This document shows, in pieces, positions 44,402-56,242 of a stretch of DNA of 64,000 bases (positions within the stretch are counted from its first letter, which is position 1; each line of letters begins with the position of its first letter). The stretch lies in NCBI GenBank assembly GCA_019915015.1, contig JAHBBC010000005.1, forward strand, positions 1,054,001 through 1,118,000, read 5' to 3'. The translations under genes and the position numbers were made by a program. Under the pieces are notes generated by a model. The model was not told the origin of the DNA. It saw nothing but the letters and a program-made list of their open reading frames with translations, and made no database searches. This DNA comes from Auriscalpium vulgare. Its lineage: Eukaryota; Basidiomycota; Agaricomycetes; Russulales; Auriscalpiaceae.

Positions 44402-44981
44402 TCATTTGGGCAGAAGACTCGCGTCAAGAATCTCCGTCGTAAGACCCTCGGCGCCCTCACGGACCTCAAGCACCTTGCCGACATCGGCCTGGTATGGTCA
44501 GCGATCGATCGCGTCACATCTGCTGGGAGGGTGTCTCACGGTGGTTTGGAAGTCCAACAGTGCACTGGCATGGAGAGTCAACAGACCCGTTTCGCTCGCG
44601 GATGGTGACCAGTTGATCAGGATCAGTGGGAAGGAGACACGACCGTCGCTGTGCTTGAGCTCGTATGCCAGGACGACGTATCGCGGGGAACTCTCAGGCA
44701 ATTCTGCGATGAACAGTATGAGACGCCAGATAGCCTAGACGGACGCATGTGGAGTCGTACCTTCCGCCAAGTCCTCCGGGGAAATATCCTCGAATTTTTC
44801 GACCTCCTCCATGATGAGCTTCTGCTTGTTGATCTTGACGACGAGGGCGGCATTTCCGGACTTGCGACGAGCAAATCGGAACTTGCGGAGCGAGTCCTTG
44901 AGTTCTTGTGGGATATCGACAGTGTGCGACTAGGGAGGGTGAGCAGCGAGCAACGCTGTGGGGAAGAGGTGGACAGACCAT
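44402..44981 (-). CDS. GMF1: Glia maturation factor (ADF-H domain), 140 aa
   Basis: Exons 44981-44979, 44929-44761, 44703-44540, 44488-44402. SHTVDIPQELKDSLRKFRFARRK, ELPESSPRYVVLAYELKHSDGRVSFPLILINW, SETGLLTLHASAL and ADVGKVLEV are diagnostic for GMF. By family, it binds Arp2/3 and debranches actin. The coding part of exon 1 is the ATG alone; the 49-nt intron that follows is required to reach the conserved N-terminus in frame. The MFS gene starts divergently 166 bases away. Confidence 0.93.
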
Positions 44982-45147
44982 GGTGGCAGGGAGAGAGATA
45001 AGATAAACGCGCCGGAGAGATAAAGCGACAAGCCGAGGCCGCGCGATCATCATAAGTGCGCGTGCTGCATGTTGCCTGGCTCCGCTTTCCCTGCAGGCCA
45101 TGTTCTTCTCACCGGCCTGACAGAAACACACCTTCACCATCCCCGCC

Positions 45148-47808
45148 ATGTCGGGCACCAACTCCCTCCGTCCCTCCGTCTCCCGCTCTCGCGTGCGCGC
45201 CGCACGCAGCCCGTCTCCACCCTTGCTTCCTGCCGGCCTAGAGAGTCTTGTCTTCCAAGACGGCGGTCTCGATGAGGAGACTGCTGAATACATCCACGAG
45301 TTTGTGCATCCCCACCACCACGACCCGGATGAGAATTTCATCGAGGTCGACCACGACCCTACACCCGATGAGGAGGCAGACGAGCGATCTATTGAGGACG
45401 AGCGTGCTGCACGTAGCAAACTCCCGTGGTGGAAGCGGCCCTCCCCTTGGTGGTAAGATACTTGCGATATCGATCGCGCGTGGCTGACGTGCTTGCAGGT
45501 ATATTGGGCTCATACCCCTCACCATGGCTGCATCTATGTCAACTCTTGCGCCTCGCCTCGAAATAATCACGGACATTATCTGTGACGCTCAGCGTAACCA
45601 CTCTCGCAATGGTCAAGACTCAGAAGGAGTGCCTCCGTCTACTTTTTCTAGCCGTGGACTCTTGCCTTTCGCGTTGTCGTCCCCGAAAGACTTGGATGTA
45701 CCATTGGCTTATGGTAGCACGCCAGTTCCTCAGGACAGTCTATTCGCCATGGCTTCTAGTGGAGACGACTCTAGCCTCCCACTCACTGACAAACCTCTTC
45801 CTTGTCGATCTGACCCCACTGTTCAAGCGACCGTTGCACTGCTGTTAACAAGTAGGATGATCTATTGCAACTACAGGCTGTTACTGATTTTTGAAAAATC
45901 CTGTCAGTCATGTCCACCACTCAAGGGCTCTTAGGACTTCTGACCACCGCGTTTTGGACCGCTGTATGTGACCCTCGTACCCTACTCGCACGTTACACAT
46001 CTTGACAGCTGATTGCTAAGATGGCCGACCGTCATGGACGCCTATTTGTGATGAGCATCAACGTCACTGGCCTCGTCATAATGGACGCCATAATATTGGC
46101 CGTAATTATTCGGCCAAGCGTTGTGCCTGGAGGATACTGGGGGCTTGTATATGCAGGCATGTTCGAGGGCCTTCTGGGAGGTAACGGTGCCAATTTTTCA
46201 ATGTATGATTGCTCACGCCACATGGACAGGCCGTCCTACATCCATTGCTTGTATTTCTGCATACCTCTCGGACTGCTCTGATTCTGCGACCCGGTGGGTT
46301 GTACAGTAGCTCCTCTCTGACCCGTGCGTACTCATTAGTCGTTGCAGATCTCGAGTTTTCTCGCGCTTCTTGGGTCTCATGTTCACTGGCATGGCTATCG
46401 GACCCACTCTGGCGTCGTTTGTCATCCACATGACCGGAAACGTCGTGAGCATATTCTGGATCGCGATCGCCATCCACGTCATGTTCGCAGCGTTCAACTG
46501 GGTTATTATCCCTGAGTCGCTTTTGCCCACTCAGAAGAAAATAGCCCGCACGAAGTACCTCGTCGATTCCGCACTGAAGAGGCAGAGTCGAGGCGCATTT
46601 ACATGGCTGAAGAGCTTCTATGCGTTCTTGACGCCGCTAAGCGTATTTGCGCCCACGCGCTATGAAGAAGGTGCGACCCCGCACAAAGCACGCAAGAGAG
46701 ACTGGTCTTTGTTTTGGCTGGCCGCGGCATTTGCGCCTGAGACCATGATCATAGTAAGTGCTGCCCATGTGGAGGACTACTCGCTGCTAACGATAGCGAA
46801 GGGTATAGCTCAGTATTCGTTTCAGTACGCGTCGGGAACGTTTGGGTGGAATTCTGAAATGGTGAGTCATCGGCTCACTGTTCATCATGCACAGACTGTT
46901 CATACCGCTCTACAGCTCGGCTACTGGCTAAGTATCGTTGGGATCTCAAGGGCTCTTTTCCTGGCCGTCGGTCTGCCTGGTATGTCTTCTCTCACTCCAC
47001 CACACCAGCATCAACCATTGCTTACGCGCTTCATGCCAGCTTTGTTGGACTTCCTGAAGCCAAAAAGTGGAAATATCCGGCTCTCAGTGGCACCGTTAGA
47101 GCCGCTGAATGCCCGTTCACCCTCCCCACCTTTTGACGACCCCGGTTCTTCTACGGGGCTCCGTCCTCCCATCACGCCGTCCCATTCACACACGTCCACT
47201 CAAAGTCGCATCTCAGCCGCGAAGCACACACCCGCGGTCGACCTAGCGGTCGCCCGCGGCTCCCTTGCCATTCAAGCCTTCTCCTTTGGTGTCATGGGCT
47301 TACTGCCGATGCCCTGGGTCTTTGTAAGCGCAACTGTTCTAGGTTCGTTGGCCTCAGGCTTCTCTCCGACAACCCATAGCCTTGCGCTCGAGTTGTACAC
47401 GCAGAAGGGGGGAACGGAGTCTGGCAAGCTTTTCGGCGCCATGAGTGTGCTGTCGGCGATAGGGTGCGTCATCCATCCCCAAACTTCACTCCTTCGCGCA
47501 GCACTGAAGATCTGCACTATAGCTCGCAGTTCATAGGCCCGTCATTGTACGGCATCGTATATATCAGGACCGTCGCGACATTGCCGGAAGCCATCTTCTT
47601 CATGTCTGCGAGCATAGTTTTGCTCTCATTTGCCTTCATTTGCTTCATACGCCTGCCAGATGCGAATGGACCGGGTGCCGAGGACAGGAGGGAGACAGGG
47701 CAGGGGCAGGGGGAAACAGAGCCGGAAGGCGTGCCTATCATAGTGGTGAACGAGCCGCAGGAGCCGCCACGAGGGCGTCGACTGAGCAAGGACGTGTCCG
47801 ATGGGTAG
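45148..47808 (+). CDS. Major facilitator superfamily transporter, 725 aa
   Basis: Exons 45148-45452, 45499-45851, 45908-45963, 46021-46180, 46230-46293, 46348-46753, 46802-46861, 46916-46979, 47040-47463, 47523-47808. A charged N-terminus with a His/Asp stretch (VHPHHHDPDEN) precedes helix 1 (WWYIGLIPLTMAASMSTLAPR). The MFS signature loop is ADRHGR. About twelve hydrophobic segments follow, with a central cytosolic loop of Lys/Arg and a Ser/Pro-rich loop (47090-47230). The FEGLLGGRPTSIACISAYLSDC and FSRFLGLMFTGMAIGP blocks resemble the tetracycline-resistance-like group. The substrate is unknown. The C-terminus (about 70 residues) is disordered. Confidence 0.85.
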
Positions 47809-48088
47809 AGAGGACGAGTGAGTATAGAGGACCGGTAGAATTTAACACAGGCATTCACGCGTACTGTCACGATCCTGCCAGTGCTCGCTATGTTTTGATA
47901 TCTTGCCGTATCGATCTCTTGTGCTGTGCGGATACCGGCGAACTCGTAATTGTGCAGCAGGAATACATAGAACAGGTACAGCAGTATAGTGATGCAGCAA
48001 CAACAACATACTATTACTAACTTAGATCCGAGAGCTAGATCAGGGCTAAATAGAAGCGGATAGAAAGTGTCCGTTGAAGTCCAACATA

Positions 48089-49589
48089 TCACACACCGCT
48101 CGCAACCACATTGGCCGGCTTGCTCTTCCACCACGTCCATGCGCCGAGGCCAAGTAAAAAGTTACCAATGCCGATGGCAGTGTGGCCTGCGCCGATGACG
48201 ACGAAGATCCACCAGGCGATACCCACGACCCTGTCGAGGGAACGTCCCAAGTAGCGCTTCACGACGGCGAGAGGATCGGGTTTGGGTGCGTAGCCTGGAG
48301 GCAGACGGAGGACAGAGACGGTGTCGGGTTCTGGTGGTATTGTAGAGGGGGGCGGGAGGAGAAGGAGTGAAACGACAGGTTTCTGGAGGGCAGGTCAGCA
48401 GTGGCGGAGAAAAAGAAGGAATATGCAGCACGTACGTGGTCAGAGGTAGTATAGGACGGGATGGAGGTGTATAGTACATTAGTGATGGCTGTTATTTCCG
48501 GGGTATCTGGCGAATCAGAAAAGGTTGTGTACAGTATCCGGTCAGTCCATGATGGAGTTCGTTTCGTGCTGCGATGAAGGTGAGCAAGTCTTTGGGCAGG
48601 TACGGGGAGCCAACGCACTCATAGCGGTCAACCTCGCCCATCTTGAACTTGTAGCTACATTTGAACGTCCAGAATTCGCCCTCCCTGAAGCTCTGGAAGA
48701 TAGTACCCTTGCGACGCTCTATTAGGAGCTGGTCGAACTCCTTCAACGCTTCGCGTCCAGCATAGCTATCCACGGCCGCGTCATATTCCGCTCGATTTGC
48801 AGCCAAAGGATTTGTGGACGGCAGAGACACGCGGAAGTTGAGGTCGCCGAGGAAGAACAGGTGCGAGGTGGAGTAAATGGTCGTGGGTGACTTTGTCTGG
48901 CTCTGGGGAAGGGGAGGGAAGAGCAAAGAGCTGACGATGTAGTGAAAGTCGGCGATTCGGTCGGCGAGCTTAGGCTCGTGGGCTGTCAGATGTGCGTTGA
49001 CGAAGCTGAGGGGGGGTTGAGTAGAGGGATTCAGAGTGCAGGAATAACTGACGTGAACACCTCCCCCAGGCCGCCGTCTGCGGTGGACACCCTGAAACGA
49101 ACGCCTACGGCACCCTTGTTGCCCATGTAGGCAGGGCCGCAGCCTGTCCACTGCGTCTGGACGTCCTGGACATATCGCGAGACGCCATCGTCCTTGGCGT
49201 ACACGAGCAAGGCCACGCCTACGTTGACGACCTTCGCGACCAGCGAGTAGCTCTCCTTGTTCGGCGCGTGGGCCTCAATCTGGGAGAGAATGAGGGCATT
49301 TCTGCTCTCTATGACACCCTTGGAAAGCCCCGCGACTGGCGAGGTGTCAGAGCGGAAGAGGCACATGGAATAACATGAGCTCACGGCCGAGGTGGAGTGG
49401 CAGGAGTTCCTGGAAGCCAACCGCAACGATGTCTGGGGCACGCGGATTGCGCGAGCCTAGGAAGTTGGAGACTTGAAAGGTAGGATGAAGCCAGTCAACG
49501 AGGTTCTGGGGCAGGCCCTGGAGACCCTGGAGGGCGGTGTTGTAGGACGCGATCTGGACGAGCAGGCGGTCTGCGCTGTGGTCTGACAT
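48089..49589 (-). CDS. Inositol polyphosphate 5-phosphatase, tail-anchored, 433 aa
   Basis: Exons 49589-49385, 49335-49053, 49005-48619, 48568-48436, 48382-48089. Catalytic motifs of the 5-phosphatase fold: IVAVGFQELLPLHLG (metal Glu), YMGNKGAVGVRF, FVNAHLTAHE, FFLGDLNFRV, KRTPSWTDRIL and SDHKPVVSL. The C-terminus ends in hydrophobic helices (VVGIAWWIFVVIGAGHTAIG...) and a short tail, which suggests ER tail anchoring as in yeast Inp54; that parallel is inference. Probable substrate: PI(4,5)P2 at the 5-position. Confidence 0.9.
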
Positions 49590-49814
49590 TAAGTACGTAT
49601 GGGATACGTTGAGCGGCTTGAGCCAACGTTGAGCTTCGGGGCGCGTGGGATGCACGCGGTGACGAGCGGGGGCGGGACGCGGGACGGAGCGCGTCGAGGC
49701 CCCAATGCCGCAATTGGCGTGCACCGCCAGCCTCCCTCTCCTTGCCTCTCCCCCCCATGTCTTTCTAGCCTCTCCTCTCCCTCCCTCTTGACGACCCCCA
49801 CCGACCCGTATATC

Positions 49815-52673
49815 ATGTCCACGCCTCTCATCGCCCCCATTGCCTCAAACCTCTCTTACGACGCCGCCTTGGTCTTCTGGAGAACCGTCCTTAACCTATT
49901 CTTTCGCGAGATTCGCCCCAGAGGCGCGTTCAATATCCCCCGCGATGGCCCCGTTATCTTCGTTGCCGCTCCCCATAGTAATCAGGTCCGCGTCCATGTC
50001 TTGAGCTCCCGGTCACATTGTTGACCGAGTCCTGTCCAGTTCATCGACCCTCTCCTCCTCATGCTCGAGGTGTATCGGGAGAGCCGGCGCAGGGTCGCCA
50101 ACCTAGCTGCCGCGGCGAGTATGAAGCGCAAGGCGGTTGGGTTCTTTGCTACCATGATGCAGAGCAGTACGTCATACATCCTTCCGGGCCCCCTCCTGGC
50201 TAACTCTGCGCAGTCCCCGTCGCGCGTGCCGCAGACGACGCGAAGCCTGGCACTGGCCGGGTGTATCTCTCGCCGGACGACCCTCTACTGGTCTTGGGGG
50301 AGGATACTAATTTCATTACTGAATTCACCCCCAAAATGCAGATACTCTTGTCCAAGTCCGTCGGTTCGGCGATCGCTGAAGTCACAGAAATCATTTCGGA
50401 TACCCAGCTCAGGATCAAAAAGGAGTTCGGCGGAGACAAAGGAAAGGGCACCGCGCGCATACGCGAGAAGATCGAGGAATTGAAGCAACAGGGTACGATC
50501 GGCATTGACTACAAACGACTGCCGTTCGTGGATCAGCAGGTCATGTACCGTCACGTTTACCAGAAGCTGAAGGAGGGAGGCTGCATCGGCATCTTCCCGG
50601 AAGGTTCGTGCTTCGTGAACTCCGTCAACGTGGGTGACGGTGAACACTGGTTCTGGTAGGCGGCAGTCATGACAGGACCGATCTTCTTCCCTTGAAAGCT
50701 GGCGTGTCCATCATGGCGTTAGGAGCAATGGCGAATGACCCGTCCGTGAAGGTCAAGATCGTGCCCGTGGGCCTGTCTTACTTCCACGCGCACAAGTTCC
50801 GGTCGCGTGCTGTCGTCGAGTTTGGCTCAGCTTTGGACGTCCCAGCCGAATTTGTCGACATGTTCAAGGAGGGTGGCGATCGGAAAAAGGAAGCTGTCTC
50901 TGGACTTCTCAATGTCATCTACGATGCGCTGAAGACCGTGACCGTGCGCGCGCCAGATTACGACACGCTCATGGTGGGTGACTACTCGCCGTGCGTTTGG
51001 TCTGTGACTAACCTCTCCGAAGCTCATCCAAGCCGCTCGGCGCCTGTACAAAGCACCCGGCCAACACTTGACTCTGGGGCAAGTTGTGGAGCTCAATAGA
51101 CGCTTCCTCGAGGGGTACGAACATTTCAAAGACGAACCCCGTCTGAAGAAATTCCGAGACGATGTTCTGAAATACAACCGCCTGGTTCGTGATTTGGGGT
51201 TGCGCGACCACCAGGTGCGTCATTGCGCGTCGATACGCTTCGCGAATTGACGCCCATGATATCGTTAGGTGCCCCGTGCCCAAAAAGCGAGCTGGAAGAT
51301 ACTTGGCCTCCTCCTATACCGAGTTGGGCTTCTGTCCGTGTGGGCAGTGTTGACCCTTCCTGGTGTTATTCTCAATGCTCCGATATTCCTCATTGCATCA
51401 ACTGTATCAAAGAAGAAGGCCAAACGTAATTTCAATCCACCATTCAGTGAGAGTTTTCATCTCCTGACGATTATTAACAGAGGCTCTCGCGGCTTCCGTT
51501 GTGAAAATCGCAGCGCGTGACGTCGTGGCTACGTGGAAAATCCTTCTGTCCCTTGGTGTCGCGCCTATATTGTATGGATTCTACGCCTTCCTCGCCGCAG
51601 TCATTGCTGTCAAGGCAAACGCCCCGATGAAGTGGAAGATTGGATTTCCCGCACTGGTGTATATTGTCTTACCTTTCATGAGCTATGCTGCCTTGAAGTT
51701 CGGCGAGGCCGGAATGGATGTACTCAAGTCAGTCCGCAATCATCCTCAGGACAAACGTATTCACAGCCACGCAACAGGTCCCTACGGCCACTCATTGTTG
51801 CCCTTGCGCCAGGACAGCAGCAGTACCTGAACCGTTTGAAGTTGATGCGCGAGCAGCTGTCAACTGAGCTAGGGGAAGTGATTAACGAGTTCGGTCCGCA
51901 ATTGTATGATGACTTTGACAAGGTATCCTGTGATCGTTTTTCCCTTGCCGTAACGCACTATCTGACAGTATCTTGCACTAGTGGCGCATGCTTGTTCCTT
52001 CAGCCAGTGTGCCACCGTCCACCGGTACTCCTGGCATGTGGAGGCGAAAAAGCAGTGCCGGTGCCGTGGATGCTCAGGGCCATCTATTGGTGCACCCGAT
52101 GGTGAGAATCCATGTTCTTTTGAACTTTCCTATCATGTGCTAACACGTTCCTATCAGAGCTGGCTAGATGAAAGGCTATTTGGCTGGAGTCGCAGTGCCA
52201 ACCGCGGCACCAGCGCTTGGGCAGGCAGCACAGACACTCGCAGTCAAGAAATCAGCCGCGCGCCGACGCCAGAAGCCTCAGACGACGAGGACACGGGGGA
52301 TTACGACAACGTGCTCGGGATCGTGCGCGGGGAGGACGGCCACCTCACGCCCAGCCGCGGGCGCTCACGCAGTCAACATGGCTCGTACGCTGACCTGCAG
52401 AAACTGCGTACCGCAGGAGGGCAAAAGGGCACGTCCTTATCGCCGAAGCTTGGTTTCCAGCCGCTCACACCGGTCCATACGACGGCGGTCGAAGTGTCGG
52501 ATGGCACGGACGCGATACGCCACCGGGAGCGCAGGGCGAGCTTGACAGACGGGGTGCCAGTGAATCGCATTGCGGCGCTGGACCGGGACGAGAGCTTTAG
52601 GGATGCCACGCAAGATATCAATCGTGAGATTCAGGCAACCAAGCATGAGCCTACGGACGGTAAGGAGGAGTGA
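49815..52673 (+). CDS. SCT1: Glycerol-3-phosphate O-acyltransferase, 792 aa
   Basis: Exons 49815-49985, 50040-50166, 50214-50603, 50660-50973, 51023-51214, 51269-51425, 51481-51727, 51778-51922, 51982-52101, 52158-52673. An acyltransferase of the Sct1/Gpt2 type: APHSNQFIDP (His motif), [21 protein letters not shown] and IVPVGLSYFHAHKFRSRAVVEFG. Two hydrophobic pairs follow (LLLYRVGLLSVWAVLTLPGVILNAP and ILYGFYAFLAAVIAV). The C-terminal 170 residues are Ser/Arg/Asp-rich and probably regulatory. By family, it makes lysophosphatidic acid in the ER, the first step of glycerolipid synthesis. Confidence 0.95.
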
Positions 52674-52808
52674 TGTACGAGTAGCTACCACAATCTCATT
52701 TGATAATTACATTGCGTGCGACTACGAGTCCCATGAAGTTATGTGGTAAGTCGAACGTTGTAAAGAGGAGGAGCACCCTCTGCCCGCGACATACTGGGTG
52801 CAGGGAAA

Positions 52809-53700
52809 CTATTCATCGAGCGCACTCCAGTCCGGCGGCTCCATGATGCTCTGCAATGTCTTTATGAGGTCCTCATTTTCGATGAATGTGTCCCGATACG
52901 TCTTGACAAATATCAGTAGCTCGGGACGTTCCTTGCCTTGGTAAAGGTCGAAGCGGATAGTTAACCCTTGTTCGAGAAGCCAGTATATCATAAATTCAAT
53001 ATCTTTTTCGTCGGACCTGCACTTGGTGACAGCCTTTGGCCATGTTGACTCGTGGCTGTGACACCAACGCTTGAGCTTCGTCAATATGAGGACGGAGGGG
53101 TGGAGGATCGCTAGTCCTGCGGGAGGCAATGTGTCAGTTGCGGAGCGCTAGAAGGTGAGCGCGTTCGCATTTACTGGGACCATCATCTGCTCCATCAACA
53201 TGGACAAGATGCTGGGGCTCCGCTGCTACCGGAAGTCCGAGCTTTCCCGCTTGCAGTGTTTCTATCAGCACGTTGTGTTCGCTCGTGCGCAAGAGCTCTT
53301 CCTCGGCGACGTCGGCACGAGGCTCCTGCGATAGGCATGGTCTATCTCATCGAATGCAACGTTTCGTACATCCGGCAGCTGTACGTACGCACGCACCTTT
53401 ACAAAATAGAACTTGATACCTGCCCGGGCGAAGTGCGCATCGAGTTGGGAGATCTTCTCCCGTAGCTCCAGGATAGCGATGGATTTTGTTTCGATCAGGA
53501 CATCGATATCGTGCTGGCGCGCGCGTCAGGTTGATAGAACACCGCAGGCGTGGGACCGTGACTTATCTCAGTGGGTCGAGTGCTTCCGAGGAGCGACCAG
53601 GCGAACCCGCCAATGTAGGCATGTCGGCACCCGAGCTCGTTGAGGCAGCCCGACAGAATATGCGCGGCACGCGCTTGATCCTGGCGTGATGTGGAGATGG
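52809..53700 (-). CDS. Nucleotidyltransferase-like conserved protein, 5' end unresolved
   Basis: Exons ~53700-53567, 53510-53397, 53325-53175, 53116-52809. Recognisable blocks: HAYIGGFAWSLLGSTRPTE, then DIDVLIETKS (the GS...D-x-D pattern of minimal nucleotidyltransferases), FARAGIKFYFV, NVLIETLQAGKLGLP, ILHPSVLILTKLKRW and a C-terminal acidic end. I remember it as a multicopy orphan family of basidiomycetes with no assigned function. No ATG fits the first exon: the frame is open from about 53740 to a GTG at 53719, so a missed 5' exon or a defective copy is possible. The first intron begins with AT, not GT. Confidence 0.6.
53511..53566 (-). other. Candidate AT-AC (or AT-AG) intron
   Basis: Between STRPTE and DIDVLIE the DNA reads GAG|ATAAGT...CCAG CAC|GATATC. 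With ATAAGT as donor, AC (56 nt) or the AG three bases earlier (53 nt) both keep frame; the AC choice gives the closer TE-DIDVLIE join. No GT donor restores it. Confidence 0.5.
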
Positions 53701-54059
53701 AGATCTTACTGCGCGACACTGAGAAATTTTCAGAGAACTCTGATACGGGTTAGACCTACTACGCGGGAGCCATTCGAAGGTCGACCCGGATGCAAAAGGT
53801 GTGCGTGAATATCTTCTGACAGGTCCACCGTCCGTGGCGGTGGCTCAATCAAACTATAGCTCGAGTAAACTCCCAGTGGCCCGTGGCTTTAAGTTGTAGG
53901 ACGGCCGTAGGATATCGAGTCAGTGTGACTGTCGGGGACTCGGGCAGTGCCAGACAAGAGCCGTGGGACTGGCGCGAGACAATGGCCGAGGATGACTAAG
54001 CACGACAAGAGCCGGCCGGGCCCAGCGGAGTCGTGCCGCCCGTCCCTTCAACCGTCACC
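53701..54059. other. Divergent intergenic region
   Basis: About 360 bases. Repeated TCAGTGTG/TGTCAG-like words occur near 53910. No gene is seen; the missing first exon of the minus-strand gene may lie here. Confidence 0.4.
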
Positions 54060-54963
54060 ATGCTCTCTCCTCCACGCCCACCGCACATTCACGACATCCC
54101 GCTACCACCCGTCGATTTCCAGCTTCATGCACCTGCGGTGAAGACGCCGTTGCGTGACTTGCGGCCAGAAGAGGTGGTCCAATTTGCACTCCAGAAGTTA
54201 CTAGACGCCGGCTTCGAGCTCACAGAATGGCGGGCACCGCTGTACAGACGGATGTCGGTACCCAAGCTCGTCGTGGTAAGCAGCAAACGTATCTTCACTG
54301 AGGCCACCCCATAACCTATTTCTTTGCTAGGACTACTCTTACATCGTTCCTAGCGACGACTTGGAGGTCGCCTCCGAAATCCTCGCAAGGATAGGGCTGC
54401 CAACCCTCACTCCATCTCGTCTTGAACTCAAAACCGAGGGCGATCTTGCTGCTCTGGGTCGCTTCCACCAGATCACTCGCTCGAAAGAGGCGAGCTGTGT
54501 CCAGCGTCTCGTCCTGTATCCGTCATCATTTGTCTCCTTCCATCCGTCGGAGCTCCTCGCCAGCGATGACGACGAAACTTGCTCCTCGTCTTCTTCCTCG
54601 TCCTCCTCTTCTTCCTCCAACTCGACCGTCCATATACCTCGACCCGCTGCCGCCTTCGCTTCTGTTATACGCACCATGCTGCGCTATCCGCGATTCTGTT
54701 CCGTTCGCACTACCCTCAATTCCGATCTTTCCGAGCTCATCGGATACCATCTGTACAAGCTGGCGGACGGCTATGTTGATCCAGACGACGGTGCCGATTG
54801 GGAGCAGGCGGAAATAAGGAGGCAGATAGAGGAGGCTCGCCGAGTGGTTAGGCAGTGGGGATGGGACAACGAATGGAGAGACGGGGAGGAATGGATTGGA
54901 GACGCGCTGGCCGCCATCGTTGCGGGAGAAGGCGACATTGGCTGTGCGCCGTGGAAATCATAG
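54060..54963 (+). CDS. Hypothetical conserved protein, 282 aa
   Basis: Exons 54060-54275 and 54331-54963, joined in phase 0 by a 55-nt intron. The N-terminal half contains FALQKLLDAGFELTEWRAP and VPKLVVDYSYIVPSDDLEVASEILARIGLP, which looks like an alpha/beta fold. A serine run follows (about 14 Ser at 54576-54625, split by Cys and Asn), then helices and a Trp/Glu-rich tail (GWDNEWRDGEEWIGDALAA). I recognise no domain. It resembles predicted proteins of other mushrooms only by general style. Confidence 0.7.
54576..54630 (+). repeat. Serine-coding TC(G/C/T) repeat
   Basis: An imperfect trinucleotide run (TCG/TCT/TCC) encodes a serine tract inside the gene at 54060-54963. Such runs vary in length between strains. 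Confidence 0.8.
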
Positions 54964-55425
54964 CATTCACTCCGGGTTCGCCATGTGACAGCCCGTGGCC
55001 TCACCGGCACAAAATCCAAGGTTCGTCATCGCAGCTATTCACCCACTTCCCCACGTCACCAACCTCAGGCATCCTGCAGACATCCCAGACTGGCGTCGTT
55101 CTCGTCCTTCACCTATCCACATCATTGTCTAAACATCTGCAAGTATTTTATTTCTGGCCCTCGTACCCTGTACCGTACCGCTGTAAACCAACTGTTACAG
55201 TTCTTTCTGCCGCTGAGCTGGAAGTGATTTCAAATCAAGAGCATTGTGGTGTTGATCGTCGAAGCCTCCCAGCTATCGATAGTCACAAGCGGGGGGACGG
55301 TCGTCGCGCCACTACCTTGGGCTCACATCCGAAGTCGATAACAACAGTCTGATTGACGATAACGCTACGACGGCAGCCCGCGAACTTCAATGAGGAGGTT
55401 TTGCCTGAGATAGAACTTGGAAAAC
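54964..55425. other. Convergent intergenic region, no gene
   Basis: 462 bases between two converging stops. Nothing recognisable. Confidence 0.5.
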
Positions 55426-55893
55426 TCATTCCCGCAGTTCGTGCACCTGTGCGAGCGCAGCCTGGGTAAGTTGTCCACGGGTGAAACCGGGCACCAGAGC
55501 ATACCGTAAGTCGCTGACGTCGTTCAGAAACTGCTGGCGATTGAGTCATCGTTGACGTCGAATGATACCTCCAGACTCACCTGTATGTGGGTGCATCCAC
55601 CTTGCTGAGCCTTGTAATTTCCTAGAGCAGTCTGCCCAAGGTCCATGCAGCGAATCTCGCGCTGGGACGTGTCCCGGTCAGCTCACAGCTGGGTAGGCCA
55701 CACCGCCCTGCCTCACCGTAGTCTCTGGGTGCGAGCCCGAGGACCTGCTGTCCCCTGAGCATCGAGTGCGTCCAGAAATGAAAACTACTGACGGTTTGTG
55801 TTCAGTGATCACGTATATGGGGGCGCCGCGCATGGATCCACACTTCTCAATCAGGAGGTAGGGGTCCGTCGCGCTGGACGAGGTCGAAGCCAT
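55426..55893 (-). CDS. Small orphan protein, 120 aa
   Basis: Exons 55893-55717, 55661-55581, 55530-55426, joined in phase 0 by introns of 55 and 50 nt (GTGAGG...CCCAG; GTGAGT...CAGCAG). Protein-like runs: SATDPYLLIEKCGSMRGAPIY, REIRCMDLGQTALGNYKAQQ, and the last exon DLRYALVPGFTRGQLTQAALAQVHELRE. The DLGQTALG block and regular amphipathic end suggest a folded domain. No signal peptide or membrane helix. I do not recognise the family. Exon 1 after residue 30 is less convincing, and a shorter exon 1 is possible. Confidence 0.6.
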
Positions 55894-56242
55894 GAAGAAT
55901 GAGAAAAATGCTCAAGATGGACGTTTGGGGTTTCCAGCAAAACACAGGATCACTGCGCCATATATGGAGGCGCTGATGGGGTGAGGTATCCGAGGATAAA
56001 CAACCAAGTTACATACACCAAACAAGCCCGCTCGGCCGTGCTGACTATCCAGGGCCATATAGAGATAAGAAGATGTCCGCGTGCGCACATGACTTGGCGG
56101 CTGGATACCTGCTGATCCTGCAAATTCGCGGTGCGGCATCCGCGAGGCCGATGTCGCAGTAAATACGGAATCGCGAGCAAGCATTCACCTCCGTGACAGG
56201 CGACACACTGCAGGCATGTCGCACAATATGTAGTTATTATTG
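55894..56242. other. Intergenic, no gene
   Basis: 349 bases between the orphan gene and the MAP1 stop, same strand. No coding signal. Confidence 0.5.
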
